Shown one piece after another: positions 43,139 through 51,731 of a stretch of DNA of 64,000 bases (within the stretch, counting starts at the first letter, position 1; the number at the start of each line of letters is the position of its first letter). The DNA lies in the NCBI GenBank assembly GCA_963797115.1, contig CAWCOH010000001.1, forward strand, positions 1,116,001-1,180,000. The letters run 5' to 3'. The DNA comes from AP-15 sp963797115. GTDB lineage: Bacteria > Pseudomonadota > Alphaproteobacteria > ATCC43930 > CGMCC-115725. The notes below the pieces were generated by a model. It saw only the letters and a list, made by a program, of their open reading frames with translations, did not search any database and was not told the DNA's origin. Position numbers and translations under genes: made by a program.

Positions 43139-43426
43139 AGGGCTCGGATGCTCGGAAACGACCGACCCGCGCACCTCCCCGGCGGTTTTCCGTCACCTCT
43201 ACACGCCCTTCCTCACTTTGGTGATGCCAACCAAGCGCCGCGATAGGCTTATATATTATGCCAATTAGGCAGTTTTATGGATGGCCAATTCGCAATCCGC
43301 CGGAAGCTGTCCTGGCCAAACCTGACCGTCTCCTCTTAGCATCTGTTTGAGCCGGTATGCCAGGACATAGAACCCACCTGGCCGGAACAAGCCCGGCCAC
43401 GGAGAGGAAAGAAGGTTCGCGCGGGC

Positions 43427-44254
43427 TTAGGCCGGCCGTTTCCAGCCGAGCCAGTCGCAGATGGCTTCGCCCATGACCAGATCCTTGTCGCGGCCCTGGA
43501 GCCACGGCAGTTCCTCGGTGAACATCGTCACGCATTGCCGGTACGAGCAGGGCATGCGGGTAATGTCGGTGCCCCAGAAGCAACGCTGCCCGCCGAACGC
43601 GTCGACGATCTGGCGGATATATTTGTGGATGTTGCGGTAGGGGTAGGGCTCGCTCGAATAGCTCGGCGCCCCCGAGAGCTTGACCGCGACGTTAGGATAT
43701 TTGGCGAGAGCCAGCATTTCGCCCAGATTGGCAAAGGCGGCATCGTCCTTTCCGGAGCCGCCCCCACCACCACGGCCATGGTGGTCGATGTGCAATTTAA
43801 GCCCTGGATGGCGCTCGGCGATCCGGCCGAGATCGGCGAGATGGCCGCCGGCCATCAGACCGACCGGGAGTTTCTCCCGCTCGCAGGCTGTCCAGAACCA
43901 ATCGACGGTGCCATCCGACCACCAGCTCTGCTGATGCGGCTGGTTGAACGTAAAGCGAAAGCCGAGCATGCCCGGCCGCTGCCGCCAATTCCTGACGATC
44001 TCTTCCCTGTTCGGGGCCTGCAGGTCGAAGTTACCGAGGATACAGAATTTCTGTGGATAGGCCTTGACTGCCTCGACCGCCTGGACATTGGGCCCCTCGC
44101 CGAGGGTGCTGGGCGGATGGATGACCGCGGCGTCGACCCCGGCCTCGGCCATCTCCTTCAACGCGTCGTCCACATTATAGGTCGGGATCTGCCGGTGCTG
44201 CGGCGACATCCGGGCGTTTTCCCAGAGGTGGATCTGTGAATCGACGATCAGCAT
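43427..44254 (-). CDS. Amidohydrolase 2 family protein
   Basis: The 275-residue protein starts MLIVDSQIHLWENARMSPQH with a Q-I-H metal motif. It has LKLHIDHHGRGGGGGSGKDD with metal His plus a flexible Gly loop, and a late RCFWGTDITRMPCSY Asp. Distant paralogue of 31171-31998. It is encoded 19 bases after the LysR gene on the same strand and so is probably co-transcribed with it. Confidence 0.9.
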   Translation of the reverse strand: MLIVDSQIHLWENARMSPQHRQIPTYNVDDALKEMAEAGVDAAVIHPPSTLGEGPNVQAVEAVKAYPQKFCILGNFDLQAPNREEIVRNWRQRPGMLGFRFTFNQPHQQSWWSDGTVDWFWTACEREKLPVGLMAGGHLADLGRIAERHPGLKLHIDHHGRGGGGGSGKDDAAFANLGEMLALAKYPNVAVKLSGAPSYSSEPYPYRNIHKYIRQIVDAFGGQRCFWGTDITRMPCSYRQCVTMFTEELPWLQGRDKDLVMGEAICDWLGWKRPA

Positions 44255-44273
44255 GGTTTCCTCCTTTGTGCGG

Positions 44274-45245
44274 CTAAGCCCCCACCCTAGCCCTCTCCCG
44301 CACGCGGGGGAGGGAAGGGGAGGGGGCGGATCCTCGATTATCGACGTTCAAGCGAAGCCTGCCCTCGCCTTCGATGTCCGACAAGACCTGGGTGACGATT
44401 CCGGCCACGGCGTCGCGCGCTGTTGAGGCGCCGCGGTTAGCCGCGATTCCGAGTGCAAGGTTGCGGAAGACGCCGTCCGCGGTGATCCGGTGCGCCTCAG
44501 CCAATCCGCGCGCGCATTCCTGATACACCGAGGAGTGGGGCAGGATCGACGCGCCGACTCCTTGCTGCACCATCAGCCGGATCGTTTCGTGGTCGTTGAG
44601 CTCGGTCTCCACCTGGAGCTCGACGCCCCGACCGGCGAGCAACGTCTCCATCGCCGCGCGCAGCCCGTCCCCGAGAATGAGCGGCGTGCGGCTCAGCTCG
44701 TCGGAAAGAACAATCCCGTGCGGCCTTGTCCCCGGCCGGGTGATCAAAACCATTTCCTCCTCGGCGAGCCGAGTCGACCGGATCAAACGACTTCGTGACA
44801 CCTCCGATAGCAGAGCGAGATCGACGCGGCCGTCGACGATGAACTCCTCCAGCCGGACCATCCCGGCGTGAACGACCTTGAGCTCGACCATCGGATATTG
44901 CCGCGTCATGCGCGAAAACAGCTCGGGCACCACGACGGGGCATAGGGTCGGCGTGACAGCGAGCACAATCTTCCCGCTGGGATGTGCCTTGTGCGCGCGG
45001 ATCTCGTCACCTGCCCGCTCGACGTCGCGCAGGATGCGCTGCGCGCTCTCGAGCAGCTTCTGACCGCCCTCGGTCAGCCGCACCCCGCGGTTCGCTCGCG
45101 TAAACAAGGTCGTGTCGAGCTCCTCCTCGAGGCGCTGGACGTGTCGGGTGAGAGCCGGTTGCGCCACATGGAGATGAGCCGAGGCGCGGGTAATGCTGCC
45201 GAGCTCGGCGATGCGGACGAAATAGTGAAGGCTGCGCAGTTCCAT
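44274..45245 (-). CDS. LysR-type transcriptional regulator
   Basis: A 323-residue protein starting MELRSLHYFVRIAELGSITR, with the helix-turn-helix HVAQPALTRHVQRLEEELDT and a two-lobed effector domain (from about residue 90). It is divergent from the LLM gene at 45421, with two T-N11-A boxes between them, so it should control both directions. Its last 15 residues or so (SPSLPRVRERARVGA) are read through a palindromic repeat (44278-44327), which has probably replaced the original C-terminus. ATG 45243-45245 fits the family N-terminus. Confidence 0.92.
   Translation of the reverse strand: MELRSLHYFVRIAELGSITRASAHLHVAQPALTRHVQRLEEELDTTLFTRANRGVRLTEGGQKLLESAQRILRDVERAGDEIRAHKAHPSGKIVLAVTPTLCPVVVPELFSRMTRQYPMVELKVVHAGMVRLEEFIVDGRVDLALLSEVSRSRLIRSTRLAEEEMVLITRPGTRPHGIVLSDELSRTPLILGDGLRAAMETLLAGRGVELQVETELNDHETIRLMVQQGVGASILPHSSVYQECARGLAEAHRITADGVFRNLALGIAANRGASTARDAVAGIVTQVLSDIEGEGRLRLNVDNRGSAPSPSLPRVRERARVGA
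44278..44327. repeat. Palindromic repeat overlapping the LysR stop
   Basis: CCCTCTCCCGC pairs with GCGGGGGAGGG around a short AC-containing loop, flanked by CCCCCACCC. It is related to 30026-30118. The LysR frame runs through it. Confidence 0.6.
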
Positions 45246-45303
45246 GAGCCGGTGATTTGACCCGCCCGCCGCACGCGGCGTCAACCTGAATTCCGGTGTA
45301 CCT

Positions 45304-45338
45304 CCATGCCGCATTGGCATGGCGATGATCAGAAATCA
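45304..45338. promoter_or_regulatory. Two LysR boxes (T-N11-A) between the LysR gene and the LLM operon
   Basis: CCATGCC and GGCATGG (45304-45322) are perfect 7-base arms with a 5-base spacer and contain T-N11-A at 45307-45319. Nineteen bases on, TGATCAGAAATCA (45326-45338) is a second T-N11-A with TGAT/ATCA arms. This two-site spacing is typical of recognition and activation sites for LysR proteins. Confidence 0.7.
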
Positions 45339-45420
45339 GTATTTGCTCGATAGACGGATCGAAATTACCGTCAGCCCCCGAGGGCGACGCGCGAAGTGGC
45401 GCGAGGTTGGAGAAAAGAGG

Positions 45421-46449
45421 ATGGAGATCGGGGTCTACCACGAATTCCACTGCCGGCCGGAGCAGACCCCGGCGGAGGCGTTTGCGGAGGCGCTGGACCA
45501 GATCGAGGCGGCGGACCGGTGGGGGCTCGATGCCATCTGGCTCGCCGAGATCCATCAGCAGGCGCGCCGCTCGGTAATGAGCGCGCCGATGACCGTTGCC
45601 AGCGCCATCGCCGCGCGCACCAAACGCATCAAGATCGGCACTGGCGTTCAGGTACTGCCATTGTGCCACCCGCTGCGCCTCGCCGAAGAGACCGCGACAG
45701 TCGATCAAATCAGCCACGGCCGGTTGCTGTTCGGCGTCGGCCGCAGCGGCAATCCGCGCAGCTATATGGCCTATGGTGTGCCTTATTCGGAAAGCCGCGA
45801 GCGCTTTTTGGAGACGCTCGAGATTGTCAAGCAGGCCTGGTCGCAGCCGACTTTCTCCTACGAGGGCAAATACTACAGCTTCAACAATGCCTCTGCCGTC
45901 CCGCAGCCCTACCAGAAGCCGTACCCGCCGATCCGCGTCGCCGCCGCCAGCGAGGAGACGTTTCCCTCGCTCGGCGAAGCCGGATACCCGATCTTTGTCG
46001 CGGTGCGCAGCGGCTCTCTTTCTGGTCTGGCGCCCGATCTCGCCGCCTATCGCCAAGCCTACAAGGAAGCCGGCCATCCGGGCGAAGGCGAAGTCTATTT
46101 GCGGCTGACCCTCCACATCGCCGACACCGACCGGCAGGCGCTGGAGGAAGCCGAGACGAGCATCATGTCCGGCTACAGGACTTTGAGCACCCGGCTCGAA
46201 AATTCGCCCAACCGCCGCCGTGCCGCAGAGGCCGAGACCGTCAAGACAATCTCTTACGAGGAAGTTCAGCGCGACAAGGTGATAATCGGCGGGCCGGAGA
46301 GCGTCGCCGATCGCCTGCAGCAATTGCACGAGGAATTGGGTTTAGACGGGATCCTAGCGGAGCTCAATTTCGGCGCGCTGATCCCGGCCGAGCCGATGAC
46401 GCGTTCGCTGCAATTGCTGTGCGAGAAGGTGATGCCGCGCCTTCATTAA
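45421..46449 (+). CDS. LLM-class flavin-dependent oxidoreductase, subfamily B (first copy)
   Basis: This 342-residue protein starts MEIGVYHEFHCRPEQTPAEA. Its motifs are AADRWGLDAIWLAEIHQQAR, IKIGTGVQVLPLCHPLRLAE and GRLLFGVGRSGNPRSYMAYG. The N-terminus and GGPESVADRLQQL end are family-typical. It is paralogous to 48987-50042 and less close to subfamily A. ATG 45421 is chosen over earlier in-frame starts because it begins the first beta strand. The MetE-like gene follows after 15 bases. Confidence 0.92.
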   Translation: MEIGVYHEFHCRPEQTPAEAFAEALDQIEAADRWGLDAIWLAEIHQQARRSVMSAPMTVASAIAARTKRIKIGTGVQVLPLCHPLRLAEETATVDQISHGRLLFGVGRSGNPRSYMAYGVPYSESRERFLETLEIVKQAWSQPTFSYEGKYYSFNNASAVPQPYQKPYPPIRVAAASEETFPSLGEAGYPIFVAVRSGSLSGLAPDLAAYRQAYKEAGHPGEGEVYLRLTLHIADTDRQALEEAETSIMSGYRTLSTRLENSPNRRRAAEAETVKTISYEEVQRDKVIIGGPESVADRLQQLHEELGLDGILAELNFGALIPAEPMTRSLQLLCEKVMPRLH

Positions 46450-46464
46450 GACTGCCGACCGACG

Positions 46465-47610
46465 ATGAGACGCAGCACCGAGCGCTTTCTGACGACGCAT
46501 ACCGGCAGCCTGCCGCGACCGGAGGACCTGGTGCGCGCGATGTTCGCCAAGGAGGAGGGGGTGCCGGTCGACCTGGCGGCGCTGAAGGCGCGCATCCGCT
46601 CGGCGGTGGCGGCGGTGGTCGAGAAACAGGTCGAGGCCGGCATCGACATCGTCAACGACGGCGAGATGAGCAAGCCGAGCTACGCGACCTACATCAAGGA
46701 TCGGCTCCGCGGATTTGGCGGGGAGAGCAAGCCTCTCGTCTATCAGGATCTCGTTGGTTTCCCGGAATTCGCCAGGCGAGTCTTTGGCGACCCCGGTCGC
46801 GCGCGGCGCCGGACACCCGGCTGCAATGGACCGATCAGTGTGCGCGATCCCGAGGCGGCAGAGATAGACGTCGCCAATCTGAGCATGGCGCTGGCCCGCG
46901 TGAACGCGGAGGAGGCCTTTCTCAGCGCCGCCTCGCCGGGTGTCGTCTCGCTGTTCTTCCACAACGGGCACTATCCGAGCGAGGAAGCCTATCTCTACGC
47001 CATCGCCGAAGCGATGCGGCAGGAGTACGAGACCGTCGCCGAGGCCGGCCTGATCCTGCAGATCGATTGCCCGGACCTCGCGATGGGCCGGCACATCCAG
47101 TACGCCCAACTGAGCCTTCCCGAATTCCGCAAAAGAGCGCGGCTCCACATCGAGGCGCTCAACCATGCGCTCCGAAACATCCCGGTGGACCAGCTGCGCC
47201 TGCATCTTTGCTGGGGCAATTATGAAGGTCCGCACCACTGCGACGCACCGCTCAAGGACATCATCGAGACCGTGTTGTTGGCAAAGCCGAGTGGCCTCTC
47301 CTTTGAGGCGGCCAACCCGCGCCATGCCCATGAATGGAAGGTTTTCGAGGACGTGAAATTACCTGACGACAAGGTGCTGATCCCCGGCGTGATCGAGTCG
47401 AAGACCAATTTCATCGAGCACCCCGAGCTGATCGCTCAGCGCATCGCCCGCTACGCCGATTTGGTCGGCCGCGAGAACGTCATCGCCGGCAGCGATTGCG
47501 GCTACGGCACCTGGGTCGGCCAGGCCGCGGTGGACCCGGCGATCGTCTGGGCCAAGCTCGGCAGCCTCGCGGAAGGCGCCCGCCTTGCCTCGTGCGAATT
47601 CTGGCCATGA
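46465..47610 (+). CDS. MetE C-terminal-domain-like (cobalamin-independent methionine synthase family) protein
   Basis: The 381-residue protein has only the catalytic zinc barrel. It starts RFLTTHTGSLPRPEDLVRAM. Zinc ligands correspond to those of MetE: His and Cys in RLHLCWGNYEGPHH, Glu in SFEAANPRHAHEW and Cys in AGSDCGYGTWVG. Such single-domain forms act as methyltransferases or C-S lyases on small thiols. It is 15 bases after an LLM monooxygenase in an operon, which hints at use of a sulfur- or methyl-bearing substrate rather than methionine synthesis. Confidence 0.88.
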   Translation: MRRSTERFLTTHTGSLPRPEDLVRAMFAKEEGVPVDLAALKARIRSAVAAVVEKQVEAGIDIVNDGEMSKPSYATYIKDRLRGFGGESKPLVYQDLVGFPEFARRVFGDPGRARRRTPGCNGPISVRDPEAAEIDVANLSMALARVNAEEAFLSAASPGVVSLFFHNGHYPSEEAYLYAIAEAMRQEYETVAEAGLILQIDCPDLAMGRHIQYAQLSLPEFRKRARLHIEALNHALRNIPVDQLRLHLCWGNYEGPHHCDAPLKDIIETVLLAKPSGLSFEAANPRHAHEWKVFEDVKLPDDKVLIPGVIESKTNFIEHPELIAQRIARYADLVGRENVIAGSDCGYGTWVGQAAVDPAIVWAKLGSLAEGARLASCEFWP

Positions 47611-47743
47611 GGTTATGGGAACGAAGATCGGTCTGCGGGCGGCGGTTCCCTGCTGTTTTTGCTGTTTGCGCAGGAAATTATCAGCGAACAACATGGCGTT
47701 CTCCGCGGAAATGCTGGGCCGCCGGCGGTGCGGCAAGCGGCAA

Positions 47744-47778
47744 AACAGCGAAACGGCGCGCTGTTTCGCCGCTGTTTC
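47744..47778. terminator. Hairpin downstream of the MetE-like gene
   Basis: GCGAAAC (47748-47754) pairs with GTTTCGC (47763-47769), with AAACAGC/GCTGTTT repeats extending it. It lies in the 324-base gap 47611-47934 after the MetE-like stop. No U-run follows, so termination is not certain. Confidence 0.4.
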
Positions 47779-47880
47779 GTGACAGCGATGCAATAATGCC
47801 AAGAACGGCACCAACATCCGATATATCTCTCCGAAAAAACTTGGTATGGCATCATGAAAACGGTATCACAGAACAGCAAC

Positions 47881-47899
47881 ATTTGTCAATTTGACAAAT
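47881..47899. promoter_or_regulatory. Perfect inverted-repeat operator upstream of the second LLM operon
   Basis: ATTTGTCAA and TTGACAAAT are exact inverted repeats with a single T between. The core also satisfies T-N11-A. It is 36 bases before the start at 47935, a position suited to a repressor or LysR-type protein. Confidence 0.65.
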
Positions 47900-47934
47900 T
47901 GTGCGCGAAACCCATTGGTTGAGGAGTTGAACCA

Positions 47935-48972
47935 ATGCGATTTGGACTTTTCGGCAGTGCCCAAGCCCGGCGCAGCGGCCCCGACACCGACAGCAGCCAG
48001 GGCTTCCGCGACTTCATCGAGAACAATGTCGAGGCCGAGGCGCTCGGCTATTACAGCACCTTTCTCGTCGAGCATCATTTCACCGGCTTTGGCCAGGTCT
48101 CGGCTAGTCTCAACCTCTTGTCCTGGCTCGGCGCCCGAACGCGCGATCTGCGCCTCGGCACGGCGGTGCTGGTCTTGCCGTGGCACAATCCGGTATTGCT
48201 CGCCGAGCAGGCGGCGACACTCGATCTCTTATCCGGCGGCAGGCTCGATTTCGGGATCGGCAAGGGCTACCGCCACAACGAATTTGCCGGGTTCTGCGTA
48301 CCTCTGGAGGAAGCCGATACGCGCTTCGAGGAAGCGCTCGAGGTCATCACCAAGGCCTTCACCTCGGAAACGCCGTTCTCCCATAACGGCCGGTATTGGC
48401 AGTTCGACAACATCGTTGTCGAGCCGCCGACGGCACAGAAGCCGCACCCCCCACTGTGGATGGGTGCCGGCAGTCCGAACTCGGTCCACGAGGTTGTCCG
48501 GCGTGGTTACAACATGCTGCTCGGGCAGCATTCATTGGCCGAGGAGACCCTCGAGCACGTCGGCCAATTCCGCAGCGAGGTCGAGGCGCTCGGCCGCCCG
48601 TTCAACCCGATGCAGGTGGGTGTCGCCCGCGCCGTGTTCATCGCCAAGGACGCGGCCGACAAGGAGGCCGCGATCGAGCGGCGCTACCAGGGACATATGC
48701 GGATCAACGCTTTGGCGCGCCGTCCGGACGGCGAGACGCGCAGCCGCTATATTCTCGACGACGAAAAGGAGGCGCGGCACGAAAGCGCCGAGAGCGCCCT
48801 CTTCGGCAACCCCGACGAGATCATGCGCAAGCTCGAAAGATTGCAGCAGGGTGGCGTCGAATACGTCATTATCAATTTCGGCGGGTCGCGCGAGCAGATC
48901 CGCCGTTTTGCCCGTGACATCATGCCGGCCTTCGCCGGTGGGCCGCAAACACAAGTCTTGGCGGCGAAGTAG
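47935..48972 (+). CDS. LLM-class flavin-dependent oxidoreductase, subfamily A (second copy)
   Basis: The 345-residue protein starts MRFGLFGSAQARRSGPDTDS and mirrors 41990-43036: VEHHFTGFGQVSASLNLLSW, LGTAVLVLPWHNPVLLAEQA and RLDFGIGKGYRHNEFAGFCV. It is the first gene of an apparent operon with the subfamily-B gene (14 bases), the carboxymuconolactone-decarboxylase-like gene (26 bases) and the orphan (28 bases). The side-by-side A and B genes are reminiscent of a two-subunit luciferase-like enzyme, which is inference. Confidence 0.92.
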   Translation: MRFGLFGSAQARRSGPDTDSSQGFRDFIENNVEAEALGYYSTFLVEHHFTGFGQVSASLNLLSWLGARTRDLRLGTAVLVLPWHNPVLLAEQAATLDLLSGGRLDFGIGKGYRHNEFAGFCVPLEEADTRFEEALEVITKAFTSETPFSHNGRYWQFDNIVVEPPTAQKPHPPLWMGAGSPNSVHEVVRRGYNMLLGQHSLAEETLEHVGQFRSEVEALGRPFNPMQVGVARAVFIAKDAADKEAAIERRYQGHMRINALARRPDGETRSRYILDDEKEARHESAESALFGNPDEIMRKLERLQQGGVEYVIINFGGSREQIRRFARDIMPAFAGGPQTQVLAAK

Positions 48973-48986
48973 CAGGAGGACTTTCG

Positions 48987-50042
48987 ATGAGTTTCGAATT
49001 CGGCGTGTTCCACGAGTTTCAGCGGCGCCCCGGGCAGAGCGAGGCCGAGGCCTTCGACACCGCTTTCGAGCAGGTCGACGCTGCTGAGCGCTGGGGTCTC
49101 GACGCCATCTGGCTGGCCGAGATCCATATGGCGCCCGAGCGCTCGGTGTGCTCGGTGCCGATGACCATCGCGAGCGCGATCGCCGCCCGCACCAAGAGCA
49201 TCAAGATCGGAACCGGGGTTCAGGTCCTGCCGCTGTGCCAGCCTTTGCGTCTGGCGGAAGACACGGCGACTGTCGATCACATCAGCCATGGGAGGCTGCT
49301 CTTTGGTGTCGGGCGCAGCGGCTTTCCCCGCGCCTACGAGGCCTACGGCATCCCTTATGGCGAAAGCCCCGAGCGCTTTGGCGAAGTGCTCGAAGTGGTC
49401 AAACGGGCCTGGACCGAGGAAAGGTTTTCGTTTGCCGGCAAATATTACAATTACGAAAATGTCTGTATCGTGCCGAAGCCGTACCGCAAGCCGCATCCCC
49501 CGATCCGGATCGCCGCCAACCGCGAAGAGTCGTTCATTTCCGCAGCACAGCAAGGCTATGCGGTGTTTGTCGGCGCGCGCCGCGGCACTTTCGACGAGGT
49601 CCTGCCCAATTTACGCATCTACCGCGAGGCCTGGAAAGCGGCGGGTCACCCCGGAAACGGCGAGGTTTATCTGCGCGCCCCGGTCTATGTCGGCGATACG
49701 GTCGAGCAAGCGCTTTCCGACCCGCAAGAGAGCCTGATGCAGTTTTATCGCTATCTGGGGGCGCGGCTCGAAGAATCGGCCAATCGCCCCGGCATTTTTG
49801 ACACTGAGCGCAGGGTCGAAGGCGCCCAGCGGCTGCAGACGCTCAGCTGGGACGAGGCGCGGCGCGGCCGGGCGATCGTCGGCACGCCGGAGATGGTCGC
49901 CGACAATCTCGCGAGCCTCCAGGAGCAGCTTGGCCTCGCCGGCATCCTCGCCGAATTGAACACCGGCGGCCTGATCCCGCACGAACGGGTCATGCGCTCA
50001 ATGCAATTGTTGTGCGAGAAGGTGCAGCCGCGGCTCCGTTGA
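48987..50042 (+). CDS. LLM-class flavin-dependent oxidoreductase, subfamily B (second copy)
   Basis: A 351-residue protein starting MSFEFGVFHEFQRRPGQSEA, with AAERWGLDAIWLAEIHMAPE, IKIGTGVQVLPLCQPLRLAE and HGRLLFGVGRSGFPRAYEAY. It parallels 45421-46449. AGGAGGA lies upstream. It begins 14 bases after the subfamily-A copy and is probably co-translated with it. Confidence 0.92.
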   Translation: MSFEFGVFHEFQRRPGQSEAEAFDTAFEQVDAAERWGLDAIWLAEIHMAPERSVCSVPMTIASAIAARTKSIKIGTGVQVLPLCQPLRLAEDTATVDHISHGRLLFGVGRSGFPRAYEAYGIPYGESPERFGEVLEVVKRAWTEERFSFAGKYYNYENVCIVPKPYRKPHPPIRIAANREESFISAAQQGYAVFVGARRGTFDEVLPNLRIYREAWKAAGHPGNGEVYLRAPVYVGDTVEQALSDPQESLMQFYRYLGARLEESANRPGIFDTERRVEGAQRLQTLSWDEARRGRAIVGTPEMVADNLASLQEQLGLAGILAELNTGGLIPHERVMRSMQLLCEKVQPRLR

Positions 50043-50068
50043 GCGACCACGGCCGTTCGGAGACGATT

Positions 50069-50617
50069 ATGGCCCGATACAGGGAACTGAAGCGCGACGA
50101 GCTGAACGAGGCGCAGCGCCGGGTGTGGGACGATGTCGTGGCGGGTCCGCGGCACGCAGTGCCGCCGCCGGCGCATGTCTGGCTCAACAGCCCCGGGCTC
50201 GCCGACCACGCTCACAAGCTCGGCGCCCATGTGAGGTTCGGCACCGATTTTTCGCCGCGGCTGACCGAGATCGCCATCCTGGTGACGGCGCGCTATTGGA
50301 CCGCACAGTTCGAATGGCACGCCCATGCCCGGCTTGCCCGCCAGGCCGGGCTCGCCGACGAGGTTATCGCAGCGATCGCCGAGCGCCGCACACCGGTGTT
50401 TGCCGATCCCGACGAGCAGCTCGTTTACGATTTCTGCAGCACTTTCTACCGCAATCACGGCGTCGATGGCGGGCTGTTCGACAAGGTCAAGCAGCGCTTC
50501 GGCGAGCGCGGCCTGGTCGACCTGACCGGCCTCATCGGCTATTATTCGTTCGTATCGGTGACCCTCAACGTATTCGAGGTGCCGGCACCTCCGGGAGCGC
50601 AGCCGCTGCCGAAATAA
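50069..50617 (+). CDS. Carboxymuconolactone decarboxylase-like protein
   Basis: The 182-residue protein has the CMD/AhpD helical fold: LTEIAILVTARYWTAQFEWH, AHARLARQAGLADEVIAAIA and VDLTGLIGYYSFVSVTLNVF. It has no C-x-x-C, so it is not a peroxidase-type AhpD. The His-rich EWHAHARLA helix marks the decarboxylase-like branch. ATG 50069 fits; it is in the second LLM operon, so it may act on a ring-cleavage or peroxy product. Confidence 0.88.
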   Translation: MARYRELKRDELNEAQRRVWDDVVAGPRHAVPPPAHVWLNSPGLADHAHKLGAHVRFGTDFSPRLTEIAILVTARYWTAQFEWHAHARLARQAGLADEVIAAIAERRTPVFADPDEQLVYDFCSTFYRNHGVDGGLFDKVKQRFGERGLVDLTGLIGYYSFVSVTLNVFEVPAPPGAQPLPK

Positions 50618-50645
50618 GACGGTTTTGGTGCGCAGGAGCAGCGCC

Positions 50646-51719
50646 ATGGAACCGCATTTTTTCGGAACGGAACAGGTCACCGAAGAAGACCGTGCCTACG
50701 AGGGATCGCGGTTCTCCGAAGTGCGGGCTGCGCTATTCGCGAACCCCTACCAGAAGGTGTGGGGTGCGGCCGGCGAGCCGCCAATGCCAATCTACGGCGT
50801 GAGCCTGGTGAGCGCCTTGCGGGGAGTTCTGCCGACCGGGTCGCCGTACTTTTTTCATCAAGCGGTTGCGCGGACGGTCGATTCGAGCGCCGATCTGCGA
50901 TGGGGCACCGATCGCAAGGGCTTTCGACGGATCATTCATCCAAACGGCGTATGCCTGACCGGGCTATGGGAGATCTTTGAGCAAACGCCCTATTCCGGTT
51001 ATTTCCAACGGGACAGCCGGGCTCTGGTCGTCGGCCGTTATTCGACGTGCTGCAAGGAAACGCGACGCGGTCATAAACGGTCCTTGTCGCTGGTCGGTAA
51101 GCTCTTTCCGACAGCCGATCCGAGCCACGGCGAGCCCCTCTGTACCGCCCATTTCATCACCCAGCAGGACATCGGCGGCGATCGAACGGACTACATCAAC
51201 GACGCCGAACTGCTCAACGCACCCAATACGACCAGTTGGCGCCGAGGGTTCGGTGTGCCGGTTTTGCTTATCGAAGCAATTCTCTTTTCCTTGACCGACA
51301 AGGAACCGACGCAGCGGCAACTTTACCAAGTCGCCGAGCTCGGCAAACCGAAGGGTGAACCAACGCGAGCGCCGTCCTTCATGCGCCTGCTTGTCGATTC
51401 CGCCCAGCCGAGAATCCCTGGCGAAGCATTAGATTTTCGCGATGAAATCATGGCGCAAATCTATGACAGGGGAGATTCCACCCCAAAACGAACTCTCACC
51501 TTTCACATCGAGGTAACCGAAGAAGGGTCAACTCGTGGCCCGAACTTCTTCCAACGACGCCATTTCGCAAATTGGCGCCGTATCGGAAGACTGGTTTTTG
51601 ACGAAGCCGTCGCGTCTTATAACGCTGATTTCGTAATACACTTCACTCATCCGACTTGGCGCGACGATCGAAACGATCCGTCGACGGCGACGCGCGTCAA
51701 CGAGCACAAGGTACGCTGA
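50646..51719 (+). CDS. Unknown protein, possible distant catalase-fold member
   Basis: A 357-residue protein from ATG 50646 (MEPHFFGTEQVTEEDRAYEG). It has no membrane helix or signal peptide. Distinctive segments are RRIIHPNGVCLTGLWEIFEQ, TPYSGYFQRDSRALVVGRYS and SLSLVGKLFPTADPSHGEPL. The order of a T-x-x-S-G-x-F-x-x-x-S-x-x-x-V-x-x-R-x-S motif followed by a G-x-K-x-F strand recalls the heme-binding core of catalases, though no proximal Tyr motif was found. I recognise it as a repeated hypothetical family without a set function. Last gene of the second LLM operon. Confidence 0.75.
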   Translation: MEPHFFGTEQVTEEDRAYEGSRFSEVRAALFANPYQKVWGAAGEPPMPIYGVSLVSALRGVLPTGSPYFFHQAVARTVDSSADLRWGTDRKGFRRIIHPNGVCLTGLWEIFEQTPYSGYFQRDSRALVVGRYSTCCKETRRGHKRSLSLVGKLFPTADPSHGEPLCTAHFITQQDIGGDRTDYINDAELLNAPNTTSWRRGFGVPVLLIEAILFSLTDKEPTQRQLYQVAELGKPKGEPTRAPSFMRLLVDSAQPRIPGEALDFRDEIMAQIYDRGDSTPKRTLTFHIEVTEEGSTRGPNFFQRRHFANWRRIGRLVFDEAVASYNADFVIHFTHPTWRDDRNDPSTATRVNEHKVR

Positions 51720-51731
51720 TTTATCCGGGGT

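Noticed and set aside
45396..47225. 609-codon plus-strand frame
   Set aside because: It runs through the LLM and MetE-like genes in another frame with Arg/Gly/Ala-rich low-complexity translation.
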